NCBI GenBank assembly: GCA_946478775.1
Contig: CAMLDR010000048.1
Location: 1 to 24,689 of the forward strand
Source: an uncultured Flavobacteriales bacterium
GTDB taxonomy: Bacteria > Bacteroidota > Bacteroidia > Flavobacteriales > Crocinitomicaceae
Direction of reading: 5' to 3'
DNA: 24,689 nt
The position numbers and the translations under genes were made by a program. Shown piece by piece: positions 1 to 7,394 of the stretch (within the stretch, counting starts at the first letter, position 1; the number at the start of each line of letters is the position of its first letter). A model generated the notes under the pieces. That model ran no database searches. It was not told where the DNA came from and saw nothing but the letters and a program-made list of their open reading frames with translations.

Positions 1-13
1 TTTTTGTGCAAGT

Positions 14-1069
14 TTAATGAATAAAAAGCAAAAAAAGCAACAAATAGATCCATAAAGCGCCTAAAAAATGCCAGAAAATAGCAAGTATGCGCACCGGAAG
101 GAAATTATCTACAGCTAATTTGCCTGAGAATGAACGAATTGAGGCTTTTAATACAAAGATCAGCGTAACTAATATATGTAATAGGTGTAAAACAGTCAGG
201 ATATAGAGGTATGAAGTAGCTGTATCGGAGGAGGCTTCCAGTTTCATCTGAAGTGGCGCTGCCAATGGACTGCCTTTATAATAAAGCGTTCTGTCTTTGT
301 AATCCAGCTCTTTACCTTTGTAGTAGATTTTAAAATCTTTTCCGAATTTACCTCTGTGGAAGAAATCACCGCGTCCGTCTCTCAGATGCCAGGAGAATTT
401 TTCCAGACGATCCAAGTCTACGTAAGCCAGTTTGACCGTATCCTGAACATAGAAGTCTCCCTCTTTATAAGTTACAGGCTGGTTTTTATAGCGAAGCGTG
501 TATTTATCTAATTGAGTTACTTTGGAATTCTTAATAGTAGAAATAGCCTCAAATTGTTTTGCAAATGTTCCGATTTCTTCTTTTTGCTTTTCAGAAATTA
601 ATTTTCCTGCAATTAAATAATCGTTCCCATCGACCTCCATATATTTCCCATTGACTTCCAGTTCATAATAAGAACCATATCGTCCTTCGGAAACAGTGAT
701 TTTGGAAGTCCAGAAAGCACCGTTTTGGTATAGCTCTGAGTATCCCCGGAACTGGAAATATGCAAACCCTACACCCAGAATGAATGTCACCGGAACAATT
801 GTTTTTAAGATTGCAGCATTTCCTTTTTGGGCGATTTTAATCCCGATAGCAAGAACGATACTACTAAGGATGATCAAAGCTGTGGAAATATAAAATGCAG
901 GCGGGAAGTTATACTTCACCCAGAATGTATCTCCGGCACTTACGATATACCCGGAAGAAAGACCGGCAAAAAGCATGGCAATGCTAAAAATCCCGACATA
1001 GATCAGGTTTTTCCGCATTTTCTCCCGAACCTCGGGAGTTAATTCTTGATTGTAATCGAATTGAGACAT
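14..1069 (-). CDS. Cytochrome c oxidase subunit III family protein with large soluble insert
   Basis: A 351-residue membrane protein of the heme-copper oxidase subunit III family, which stabilises the core of the terminal oxidase in the inner membrane. Three hydrophobic segments lie at about residues 22-47, 58-78 and 87-107. A polar stretch of roughly 170 residues (about 110-280) follows, then two more segments (about 285-310 and 325-350). Subunit III-like signatures are LHLLHI in the fourth segment and FWHFLGALW in the last. The polar insert is rich in short repeating K-x-Y-Y-K-G-like pieces and should face the periplasm if the topology is as drawn. The gene lies 18 bases downstream of ctaB on the same strand, so the two are probably cotranscribed; further oxidase genes probably continue beyond the window edge. 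Family assignment rests on the terminal motifs and context. I believe flavobacteria often carry one long and one short subunit III gene, but cannot confirm that here. Confidence 0.82.
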   Translation of the reverse strand: MSQFDYNQELTPEVREKMRKNLIYVGIFSIAMLFAGLSSGYIVSAGDTFWVKYNFPPAFYISTALIILSSIVLAIGIKIAQKGNAAILKTIVPVTFILGVGFAYFQFRGYSELYQNGAFWTSKITVSEGRYGSYYELEVNGKYMEVDGNDYLIAGKLISEKQKEEIGTFAKQFEAISTIKNSKVTQLDKYTLRYKNQPVTYKEGDFYVQDTVKLAYVDLDRLEKFSWHLRDGRGDFFHRGKFGKDFKIYYKGKELDYKDRTLYYKGSPLAAPLQMKLEASSDTATSYLYILTVLHLLHILVTLIFVLKASIRSFSGKLAVDNFLPVRILAIFWHFLGALWIYLLLFLLFIH

Positions 1070-1087
1070 AATTTTTTTAAAAAAAGT

Positions 1088-1984
1088 TTAATGTGTTACC
1101 CCGAGAGCCGCTTTGATTACCGGAAGATTTCTGTCGAACACATATAAAAATTGAACAACCGGTAACCAGATAAACGATGCAAACATCAGTTTTTTGGCGT
1201 CGGCAATTGTAAGACTTAGGAATAATTTATAAGATTGCAGGAAAAATAAAATCGAACAGGTCCCTGCAATAATGAGGGTAAGATCTGAGGTCCAGCCCAT
1301 CAACCAGGGTAATAAGGAAAAAGGAATCAATGCCAGTGAGTAAATGACTATCTGAAAAGCAGATCCTTTGGTGCGCCCGTCCTTTGAAGGCAGTAATGAA
1401 AATCCTGCTTGCTGGTAATCATCGTAAACAACCCATGCAATTGCCCAGAAATGCGGAAACTGCCACACGAATTGTACAAAGAACAGCACTCCTGCAACCA
1501 GGCCAAGTTCCCCCGATTCAGTGCCTGCAACCACACCGATCATCGGTGGAAGTGCGCCCGGGAAGGCTCCTACAAAAACTGCCCAGGTAGAAATGCGTTT
1601 CATCGGGGTATAGATAAAAACGTAAGATACGAATGCCGCCAAACCAAGTAACATGGATGCCAGGTTCAATTCGTGCAGCATCCAAAGACCCGGAAGTAAA
1701 CAAGCGGCTACCACAATCAGACCTTCTTTTATGGACATTTCACCCATTGGAAGTGGTCTTTTTCCGGTTCGGTTCATGAGTACATCCAACTCGCGTTCCC
1801 AAATTTGGTTGGATCCGTTGGAAGCAGCTGTAACCAGCAAACCACCAAGCATTAAATAGGTCATTTCAAGGCCGTCATGACCTCCAACAAATAAATATCC
1901 GGAAAGCGCAGATAGAATAACAAGGGCTGAGAGTCTGAATTTGGTGAAATTCATATACATCTTCACTTTTTTGCCAATACCCAT
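1088..1984 (-). CDS. ctaB: Protoheme IX farnesyltransferase (heme O synthase)
   Basis: A UbiA-superfamily membrane prenyltransferase that adds a farnesyl group to heme b, giving heme O, the precursor of heme A for the terminal oxidase. The protein has 298 residues, the usual length. The first polyprenyl/Mg-binding motif is near residues 58-75 (N-Q-I-W-E-R-E-L-D, then M-N-R-T-G-K-R-P-L-P). Here Glu takes the place of the first Asp of the classical NxxxDxxxD pattern. The second loop carries Y-D-D-Y (VYDDYQQAGFSLLP), followed by the SKDGRT-type segment. About eight or nine hydrophobic segments span the protein. It is the first gene of a minus-strand unit with a subunit III gene 18 bases downstream. 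A Bacteroidota-type promoter lies just upstream. The start at 1984 follows a short leader and gives a normal N-terminus. Confidence 0.95.
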   Translation of the reverse strand: MGIGKKVKMYMNFTKFRLSALVILSALSGYLFVGGHDGLEMTYLMLGGLLVTAASNGSNQIWERELDVLMNRTGKRPLPMGEMSIKEGLIVVAACLLPGLWMLHELNLASMLLGLAAFVSYVFIYTPMKRISTWAVFVGAFPGALPPMIGVVAGTESGELGLVAGVLFFVQFVWQFPHFWAIAWVVYDDYQQAGFSLLPSKDGRTKGSAFQIVIYSLALIPFSLLPWLMGWTSDLTLIIAGTCSILFFLQSYKLFLSLTIADAKKLMFASFIWLPVVQFLYVFDRNLPVIKAALGVTH

Positions 1985-2008
1985 AATTACTCTTTTTTAA
2001 AGATTGTG

Positions 2009-2043
2009 CAAATGTACGCATCAACTTGTGAACTTGTACCCAA
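2009..2043 (-). promoter_or_regulatory. Promoter of ctaB
   Basis: On the minus strand TACATTTG (2016-2009) matches the Bacteroidota -7 consensus TAnnTTTG exactly. A weaker TTGGG (2043-2039) lies 22 bases upstream as a candidate -33 box. The predicted transcription start is near 2003, about 20 bases before the ctaB ATG. The same TACATTTGCAC core occurs before gcvH. Confidence 0.65.
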
Positions 2044-2183
2044 CTCCAATCCAAAATTTCGAATCAGCTTTAAATTAGATTCATTTTAGATAAAGATTAT
2101 TTCAATTATTCTTAAAAATGAACCAAATGTTACTTCGTTCTTACCTCTTATTAATTCCTATCGGTTTCATTTAACTTTAAAGA

Positions 2184-2191
2184 TATCTTTG
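2184..2191 (+). promoter_or_regulatory. Plus-strand -7 promoter box of the candidate small RNA
   Basis: TATCTTTG matches TAnnTTTG exactly. A TTTC 15 bases upstream is a poor -33 match. The predicted start is near 2197, about 60 bases before a strong intrinsic terminator, with no gene between. Confidence 0.5.
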
Positions 2192-2196
2192 TTCTG

Positions 2197-2289
2197 TATC
2201 AGGTTATGAGTTCCTTTCTTGGATACTCAGAAATCGGGTCATAGGTGTGTTAGTTTGAGGGAGGAAGTGGTAAGCCTCCCTCTTTTTTT
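2197..2289 (+). ncRNA. Candidate small RNA or terminated leader
   Basis: An exact -7 box and an intrinsic terminator bracket about 93 bases with no plausible open reading frame. The 5' part can form a stem of GTATC (2196-2200) with GATAC (2222-2226), closing a loop that contains a possible AGG/CCT inner pairing. A linker of about 30 bases follows, then the terminator stem. I do not recognise a known family: it lacks the SRP apical-loop sequence, and it does not look like tmRNA, 6S RNA or a riboswitch I know. It could be a stand-alone regulatory RNA, or the prematurely terminated leader of the lipoprotein gene at 2486. Confidence 0.4.
2257..2289 (+). terminator. Strong intrinsic terminator with no upstream gene
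   Basis: A perfect 8-bp stem, GAGGGAGG (2257-2264) with CCTCCCTC (2275-2282), closes a 10-base loop and is followed by seven T residues (2283-2289). It is oriented to stop plus-strand transcription, yet the only gene to its left is transcribed away on the minus strand. Confidence 0.85.
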
Positions 2290-2306
2290 GCCCTAAAATC
2301 TGATTT

Positions 2307-2342
2307 TTCAATTTGAAAAGGCAGTTTTCAAATTGAACTGCC
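2307..2342 (+). repeat. Overlapping, mutually exclusive hairpins in the lipoprotein leader
   Basis: TTCAATTTGAAAA (2307-2319) is perfectly complementary to TTTTCAAATTGAA (2325-2337). GGCAGTT (2320-2326) is perfectly complementary to AACTGCC (2336-2342). The two stems share bases, so only one can form at a time. The layout resembles an attenuator or antiterminator switch, but no T-tract follows the second stem. Confidence 0.55.
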
Positions 2343-2485
2343 CTCTCCGCCAAAAACTCATTTCATTTTTCGTTCTTGTTTTTTCTATCCCTTGATTTTC
2401 TTATAAATAACGGTAATCTGCTCGTTTCATCCCTTGTTTTGGCACAAACTTCGTTTAGCGGATTCCGGATTAAACAGACACGATT

Positions 2486-3265
2486 ATGAAAAGAATACTG
2501 GTATTTGCGTTATTGATTGTTTGTGCGGGGTTCACTATTCAATCATGTAAGAAAGACAACAAAGTCTCTCAAGGGAAAATGGAGGTAAGAATGACGGATT
2601 CACCCGGCGATTTTGTTGCATTGAATGTGGAAATTCTGAAAATTGAAGCTTATCTCGAAAATTCAGGGTGGGTCACTATTAATGAAACTTCTAAAGAAAT
2701 TAATATTCTGGACCTGACCAACGGTGCAGAAGTGACCATTGCAAGCGCTACAACGGTGCAGCCAGGGACTTACACGAAACTAAAAGTAACATTTAGCGGT
2801 TCAAACAGCTTAACATTCAACGTGGCGGGTGGTCAAAGCACCGTGAATTTGTCCTTTGGGTCTAATTTCCAGGGACAGGTAGAAGTACCTATTCATTGCC
2901 AGGTAAGCAATGGTATTACATCCAGTATCCTGTTGGATTTCAATGTGGGATCATCTATTGCACAAACCGGTGGAGGATATACATTAAACCCGGTGATTGC
3001 GGAAATTGCTGACCCAAGCACAGGGGTTCAGGGGAATATCAGCGGTGCGGAAAAAGCAGCTATCAGTTTAAGTAACAGTTCTTACAACGCAAGTACATTT
3101 ACAAATGCGAATGGATACTTCCTGATCAAAGGGGTTCCGGATGGAACTTACCAAATGAAAATCGAAGCAAAAGGACAGGGAGAGGTGTTGGCATCTCAAA
3201 AGAGTTTGCAAAACGTAACGATTACGAAAGGCCAGATAAAAAGCCTGGGCTCCATTCAGATCTAA
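2486..3265 (+). CDS. DUF4382 domain lipoprotein
   Basis: A 259-residue exported lipoprotein. The signal peptide ends in a lipobox I-Q-S-C with the lipidated Cys at residue 21, followed by KKDN. Residues about 30-165 match the DUF4382 pattern: a start like MEVRMTDSPGDFVALNVEILKIEAY, the ILDLTNG segment and the QPGTYTKLKV strand. The last 80 residues (G-V-Q-G-N-I-S to the end) look like a carboxypeptidase-regulatory-like beta-sandwich, with NGYFLIKGVPDGTYQMKIEA. Such proteins are common in Bacteroidota envelopes and have no established function. The gene stands alone between a long leader and a hairpin terminator. It converges on the barrel gene ending at 3342. Confidence 0.85.
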   Translation: MKRILVFALLIVCAGFTIQSCKKDNKVSQGKMEVRMTDSPGDFVALNVEILKIEAYLENSGWVTINETSKEINILDLTNGAEVTIASATTVQPGTYTKLKVTFSGSNSLTFNVAGGQSTVNLSFGSNFQGQVEVPIHCQVSNGITSSILLDFNVGSSIAQTGGGYTLNPVIAEIADPSTGVQGNISGAEKAAISLSNSSYNASTFTNANGYFLIKGVPDGTYQMKIEAKGQGEVLASQKSLQNVTITKGQIKSLGSIQI

Positions 3266-3303
3266 GCGTTTTGTGAGATGAAAAATAAATAAATTAACAA
3301 ATG

Positions 3304-3340
3304 AAAGGGTCGCTGAGCGTAGTCGAAGCACCCTTTTTTT
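3304..3340 (+). terminator. Terminator between convergent genes, built on a GCTGAGCG/TCGAAGC-type repeat
   Basis: AAAGGGT (3304-3310) pairs with ACCCTTT (3330-3336) and a T-run follows to 3340. It serves the lipoprotein gene and, as A-run plus stem on the other strand, may also serve the convergent gene. The loop reads CGCTGAGCGTAGTCGAAGC, a short sequence I recognise as recurring in intergenic DNA of many Bacteroidota. It may therefore be a dispersed repeat doing double duty as a terminator. Confidence 0.65.
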
Positions 3341-3341
3341 A

Positions 3342-4832
3342 TTAACGTATTTTCCGTTCGTTGAACAGATTACTGCGGGCACCGAAACAAATAAGCGGAG
3401 CAGTATTCGTTCCCATTTCTCCCCAGCTGTATTGCATTCCCGCCTGAAAATAAAGTTCAAGTTGGATTTTATTCAGAACAGTAGACGCATTGGCTTGGAG
3501 TGAAACAGCACGCTGAGTAAGCCCCTGTCCGATCGTATTCCCGTATTCTTTCGGATGGGAAGTGTAGCTTTTATAGATGTCTCCTCCATAGCTGATAGCA
3601 GATTCGTCAAATCCTTTGAGGTAAAAGGAAGAGAATAGCGTCAGCTGAAAATGCTTGAACGGAACTTGCGCAGTGGCAATCAATTCGGCGAAATTACTTC
3701 CCAAATAATGGCCCAATGGCAATCCGAGAGAAGCGTTGTTTTGTCCGGAAGAAATATGAGAAAAGGTGTACGGGCGCACTAAATTTCCTTCCAATTGGTA
3801 AGACCAGCGCTGAAACTTTCCCTTGATCCCCAACTGCAGACCGTATTTATTTGCCCACCATTTGGAACGTTTCGTGATTTCCTTTAATACAAATTCATCC
3901 AATGGCAATTGAAAGTAGACGCAATGTTTTTTGCCGGAGAAATAATAAGAAGATTGCAAAGCCAGCAATACATTGTCTGTAGAACCCAAGCTGTATTCCT
4001 GCGGACGAAAGAAAACAAACGGATTTAAATATTCCACTTCATAGCCGCGTTTGTAAGTACTGTCTTTCGACTGGAAAATCACGGATTCCAATAACATGAT
4101 ATTGAAATTCGAACCAATGTTCATACTGAGGTAATGCGTGGTATTGTATTTCCAGTCGCGGGTTTTGTTTGTGAAGTTATTATCGTGTAAGAACTGGTAA
4201 AGCAGTCCGTATTCCAGGTTCCAGAAATTCACCCGGAACTGGACAAAGGGATTGGGAGCAACCTGGTCGCCCTGGATCAAGGATCGGTATCCTTCACCGA
4301 AAAATTGGTTATCGATCCCGGTGCTGATATGAAGCATGTCATTGGGGGTATAACCTAAACGCGTTCGAATATCGGTGAACCAAAAAGCACCTCGATTTTG
4401 CAAAGGGGAAAAGGCAACATGGGTTTGGGTATAATCTTCGCGTAAACTCCATCCGGAAGTTAACAAAGTGCGGTTGTACCATTTCCCCCAGGTTTTCTCA
4501 AAGTTAAATCCAACTGCAGCACGGTAACTGAGAGCCGTATCGTATTGAAAATAACTGTCCGCTGCCGGGAGAATGACGAAAGGTCTTTTAGCTTCTTTCG
4601 GATTAGATAAAGGAGACTTCCTGTTTTTCCCGATTTCAATGATCTGGATATTAAAAGTGTCCGTTCCGGGAGTCCATGGGTTGATTCGAATATGGGGCTG
4701 AATGGAATGATGAAAACTTCGGTTGTAAGGGAAGTCCGGTTTTAAATTGAAATGACGAATACGATCGATACCTCCCTGCGAATAACCCAGGAATGCAAAA
4801 AAGAATGCTGCTATGACAAGTTGGATCCGCAT
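3342..4832 (-). CDS. RemB/Wzi-like outer-membrane beta-barrel protein
   Basis: A 496-residue exported protein with a signal peptide (MRIQLVIAAFFFAFLGYSQ, cleaved about residue 19) and many alternating aromatic/polar strands typical of an outer-membrane barrel. The segments FFGEGYRSLIQGD, NPFVFFRPQEYSLGSTDNVLLALQ, FQLPLDEFVLKEI and WWANKYGLQLG match, from memory, the pattern of the flavobacterial gliding-motility protein RemB and of Wzi-like capsule-anchoring barrels. The C-terminus ends FGARSNLFNERKIR, without the usual terminal aromatic. Its start codon shares one base with the stop of the upstream barrel gene, so the two should be translationally coupled. A role in surface polysaccharide or surface-protein display is inferred from family resemblance only. 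Confidence 0.65.
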   Translation of the reverse strand: MRIQLVIAAFFFAFLGYSQGGIDRIRHFNLKPDFPYNRSFHHSIQPHIRINPWTPGTDTFNIQIIEIGKNRKSPLSNPKEAKRPFVILPAADSYFQYDTALSYRAAVGFNFEKTWGKWYNRTLLTSGWSLREDYTQTHVAFSPLQNRGAFWFTDIRTRLGYTPNDMLHISTGIDNQFFGEGYRSLIQGDQVAPNPFVQFRVNFWNLEYGLLYQFLHDNNFTNKTRDWKYNTTHYLSMNIGSNFNIMLLESVIFQSKDSTYKRGYEVEYLNPFVFFRPQEYSLGSTDNVLLALQSSYYFSGKKHCVYFQLPLDEFVLKEITKRSKWWANKYGLQLGIKGKFQRWSYQLEGNLVRPYTFSHISSGQNNASLGLPLGHYLGSNFAELIATAQVPFKHFQLTLFSSFYLKGFDESAISYGGDIYKSYTSHPKEYGNTIGQGLTQRAVSLQANASTVLNKIQLELYFQAGMQYSWGEMGTNTAPLICFGARSNLFNERKIR

Positions 4833-6373
4833 CAGAAGTCGAAATAATGATTGTTAAGAGCTGTTCTTATTCCTACGCTGAACCAATAAGATTGTCCGTT
4901 TTGCAAAGGATTATTCACCATGCGAAGTCGGGCGGAGCCAAAAATTTCCAATCCGTAAATGTGGTTGAAGTTGTAGCCCAACTCCAGGTTCTCATAAAAG
5001 ACCTGTTGATTTAAAGGAATGTTCACTTCATAAACGGGCAGTAATTGCCGGTAATTGGCAGATTGATTGATGTAAAAATTCGTAGAAGAACTGATGTACA
5101 AATGATTCCATTCTGCTCTCAGTCTTAGAATAACTTCATCCACACCGGCACCCATCGGATGTCCGATCGGAAGGTTGAAATTGCTGTAATTGATCCGTGG
5201 ATTGGAAGCCTGATAAGCGTTTTTTGAAGTATGGTTGTATTCAAAATGGATGAGGTAATTCGGTGATTTGAAAGGCCAGTAGCGAATTCCAATCTGACCC
5301 ACGTCACTGGATTTCGAGTAAGGATTCCTTCCATACTGTCCATATAAAAGTACTTTCCCGATTCTCCAGTTTACATCCAGGCCTAAATAGGCATAACTTT
5401 TCCCATTGATTCCTTCCTGGATAGTTGCCGCTCCCGGAATAGGAATGTAAAAACCGCCTTCAACTGCTTGTTTCTGAATGGAATCTCCCCTCGTCCAGGT
5501 TCCTCCCTCAATCAATCCAATCCGGAGATGTTTCGTTGGTTGAAAATAAATCGATCCGATGCTTAAGGCTTTACGCTCATACAAAGCTTCACCATTGGAA
5601 GAATAGGGAACGCGCAACATATTCAGTCCCTGCATGCGGATCAGTTGAAAATTCCATTTCTTACCAAGCGAATAATTCACCCGGAAATTCATGGTCGGTA
5701 AGGAGTTATCAGAATAAAGAACAGAACGGTAACCACTCCCTACGAAAATGGGGTTGTTTCCTGCTGAGACGGACAAATTTTTCAGGACCTGCCATTGCAC
5801 CATTCCGGTGGCATAAGCATAATCAAATCCATTGGTTTTAAAAGGTTTTGTGCGCGCACTTCCCGGAATCACGGCGTTTAACTGCGTATAACTCGAATCT
5901 GAACTATTGGGATAAAACTCTCCCCTGTTTGTGACATATTGCTGAATGTAATAAGGTAAAATGGCCTGATTCTCATAAAAAGAGCCGGAGAAAAAAACTT
6001 TGTTCTTCATACTTCCTTCAATTCGCAGTCCGCGCACGTTCAGGTATTGCCGCATAGCCGTGTCTCCGCGTTCTGCACCCATTTGAATATCCAGAATCGG
6101 ACTCACCCAAACAGCACCATTTTTCTTAACAAGCTGAATTAATTCACGCTGATAGATGTAATGCCCCACATTCGCATAACGTACCTTTTGTTCCTTTGCC
6201 GTTTCGTAATAATTAACCTGATTATTGGTTACCGGAAAGACAGGTGTAAAAGATGAATCGGTAAAAAAGGAAACATCCTTGAAATAGGATTCAATAGGTA
6301 AAACGCGGTAATCCTGTCCAAAAAGAGTGTATGCGAACAGCAATGAGAAAACGATATTTAAGAGTAATTTCAT
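4832..6373 (-). CDS. Wzi/RemB-like outer-membrane beta-barrel protein
   Basis: A 513-residue exported protein with a signal peptide (MKLLLNIVFSLLFAYTLFGQ) and a barrel-like pattern of about 100-residue periplasmic/plug-like N-terminus followed by many amphipathic strands. The stretch NNPIFVGSGYRSVLYSDN parallels FFGEGYRSLIQGD of the downstream protein, and DVGQIGIRYWPF and EVILRLRAEWNHLYISS are typical barrel strands. The protein ends in Phe (HYFDF), a normal signature for outer-membrane insertion. It overlaps cysQ by 4 bases (ATGA) and the next barrel gene by 1 base. The two barrels are alike in architecture but not close copies, so they may be partners or old duplicates. Confidence 0.65.
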   Translation of the reverse strand: MKLLLNIVFSLLFAYTLFGQDYRVLPIESYFKDVSFFTDSSFTPVFPVTNNQVNYYETAKEQKVRYANVGHYIYQRELIQLVKKNGAVWVSPILDIQMGAERGDTAMRQYLNVRGLRIEGSMKNKVFFSGSFYENQAILPYYIQQYVTNRGEFYPNSSDSSYTQLNAVIPGSARTKPFKTNGFDYAYATGMVQWQVLKNLSVSAGNNPIFVGSGYRSVLYSDNSLPTMNFRVNYSLGKKWNFQLIRMQGLNMLRVPYSSNGEALYERKALSIGSIYFQPTKHLRIGLIEGGTWTRGDSIQKQAVEGGFYIPIPGAATIQEGINGKSYAYLGLDVNWRIGKVLLYGQYGRNPYSKSSDVGQIGIRYWPFKSPNYLIHFEYNHTSKNAYQASNPRINYSNFNLPIGHPMGAGVDEVILRLRAEWNHLYISSSTNFYINQSANYRQLLPVYEVNIPLNQQVFYENLELGYNFNHIYGLEIFGSARLRMVNNPLQNGQSYWFSVGIRTALNNHYFDF

Positions 6374-7188
6374 TGATTCAGCCGGTCGATAATGGATTTG
6401 GTTTTCACAATGAAAAAAGGGTTGTAAAGGCTTTCTTTGTTATAAGTAAGCGGCTGATTCGTTTCGGCATGAACAATAGTTCCTCCTAAGGCTTCTATAA
6501 TAGCTTGTCCGGCAGCGATATCCCATTCCATGGTGGGTGCAAATCTCGGATAAACATCTGCTTTTCCCAAAGCCAAGTCGATAAATTTTAGAGCGCTCCC
6601 TTTTTTAACGAATTCTACCTCCCCGAAAATTTCACGCATCGATTGGTTGAAATTCAGGTCACTTCCCGAATGATGGGACCTGCTTCCTGCAATTTTCAGC
6701 GGAATATTAATCTCGTTTTTTGGATGGATTGGCCGCCAATTTTGCGGTTGATCCAGGTGATCAAAATCAACCAGCGACACACCCATTCCTTTTCCTCCAA
6801 AAAGCACTTCCTGTTTAACCGGTGAAGCGATAAAACCCAAAACAGCCTGATTTTGATAAACGAGTGCAATACAAATGGCAAATTCCCCGTTCTTTTTGAT
6901 GAATTCTTTTGTTCCGTCCAGTGGGTCAACGATCCATACACTTTCCCAGGTTTTCCGGATTTCGAACGGGGAGTTTACACTCTCTTCCATAATAGTTGGA
7001 ATTCCCGTTTTTTCCAATTCCCTTTTAATGATCGCATTGGAAAGCAGGTCTGCTTTGGTAACCGGGCTGCCATCACTTTTCAATGCAGGGTTAAAATCTG
7101 TTTGATAGATCTGCATAATTGCCTCGGAAGCTTCCACACAAGCTTTCAAAACGATTGGGATAAAAGACTGAATTTCCGAGGTAACCAT
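6370..7188 (-). CDS. cysQ: 3'(2'),5'-bisphosphate nucleotidase (inositol monophosphatase family)
   Basis: A 272-residue cytoplasmic phosphatase of the IMPase/FBPase superfamily. It hydrolyses 3'-phosphoadenosine-5'-phosphate (PAP), the by-product of sulfate assimilation and sulfotransfer, to AMP. Metal-binding motifs are visible: the E-E pair at 68-69, W-I-V-D-P-L-D-G-T (about 85-93), with D88 and D91, and E-W-D-I-A-A-G near residue 222. GSALKF and SRSHHS match CysQ specifically. Length is typical. It is the first gene of an overlapping operon with two outer-membrane barrels; the reason for this pairing is not evident. The start at 7188 gives the full N-terminal helix. A possible -7 box (TATTTTTT on the minus strand, about 7222-7229) is not strong. 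Confidence 0.9.
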   Translation of the reverse strand: MVTSEIQSFIPIVLKACVEASEAIMQIYQTDFNPALKSDGSPVTKADLLSNAIIKRELEKTGIPTIMEESVNSPFEIRKTWESVWIVDPLDGTKEFIKKNGEFAICIALVYQNQAVLGFIASPVKQEVLFGGKGMGVSLVDFDHLDQPQNWRPIHPKNEINIPLKIAGSRSHHSGSDLNFNQSMREIFGEVEFVKKGSALKFIDLALGKADVYPRFAPTMEWDIAAGQAIIEALGGTIVHAETNQPLTYNKESLYNPFFIVKTKSIIDRLNQ

Positions 7189-7365
7189 CGGTTAAAAATA
7201 AGGAGAAAAGAGGAATTCGGTAAAAAATAGTTCGAACCGGATTAATTTTAATCTTTATTCGGGATAAGTGCAAGATTATCCACCAAATACCAGGGTAAAT
7301 AGTTTGCTAATTCCTTTTAGCACCATTTCTTCTCCAAATTTCATCGTTAGTTAATTTCCTATCTG

Positions 7366-7373
7366 TATCTTTG
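7366..7373 (+). promoter_or_regulatory. Promoter of the deoC operon
   Basis: TATCTTTG matches the TAnnTTTG consensus exactly. The -33 region has only TTTC/GTTAG. The predicted start near 7379 gives a leader of about 15 bases to the ATG at 7395. This rules out the TTG at 7371, which lies inside the promoter box, as the start of deoC. Confidence 0.6.
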
Positions 7374-7394
7374 AGTACATCACATTCATACTAC

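Larger units (their letters stand above)
1985..2485. other. 500-base intergenic region with an independent transcription unit
   Basis: No convincing protein-coding frame is present here. From left to right it holds the ctaB promoter (minus strand), an AT-rich stretch (about 2045-2180), a plus-strand promoter-like box (2184-2191), a short candidate RNA ending in a terminator (2197-2289), a pair of overlapping hairpins (2307-2342) and a pyrimidine-rich leader before the lipoprotein gene. A near-consensus -7 box, TTGTTTTG (2434-2441), could serve the lipoprotein gene directly, but no good -33 box is seen. Confidence 0.6.

Noticed and set aside
5125..5841. Reading frames of 70-100 codons inside the barrel gene
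   Set aside because: They lie in other frames of a clear long gene and show no family features; the same holds for similar frames within other genes of the window.
7371..7394. TTG start eight codons upstream of the deoC ATG
   Set aside because: The TTG is part of the exact TATCTTTG promoter box, so it would not be in the transcript.
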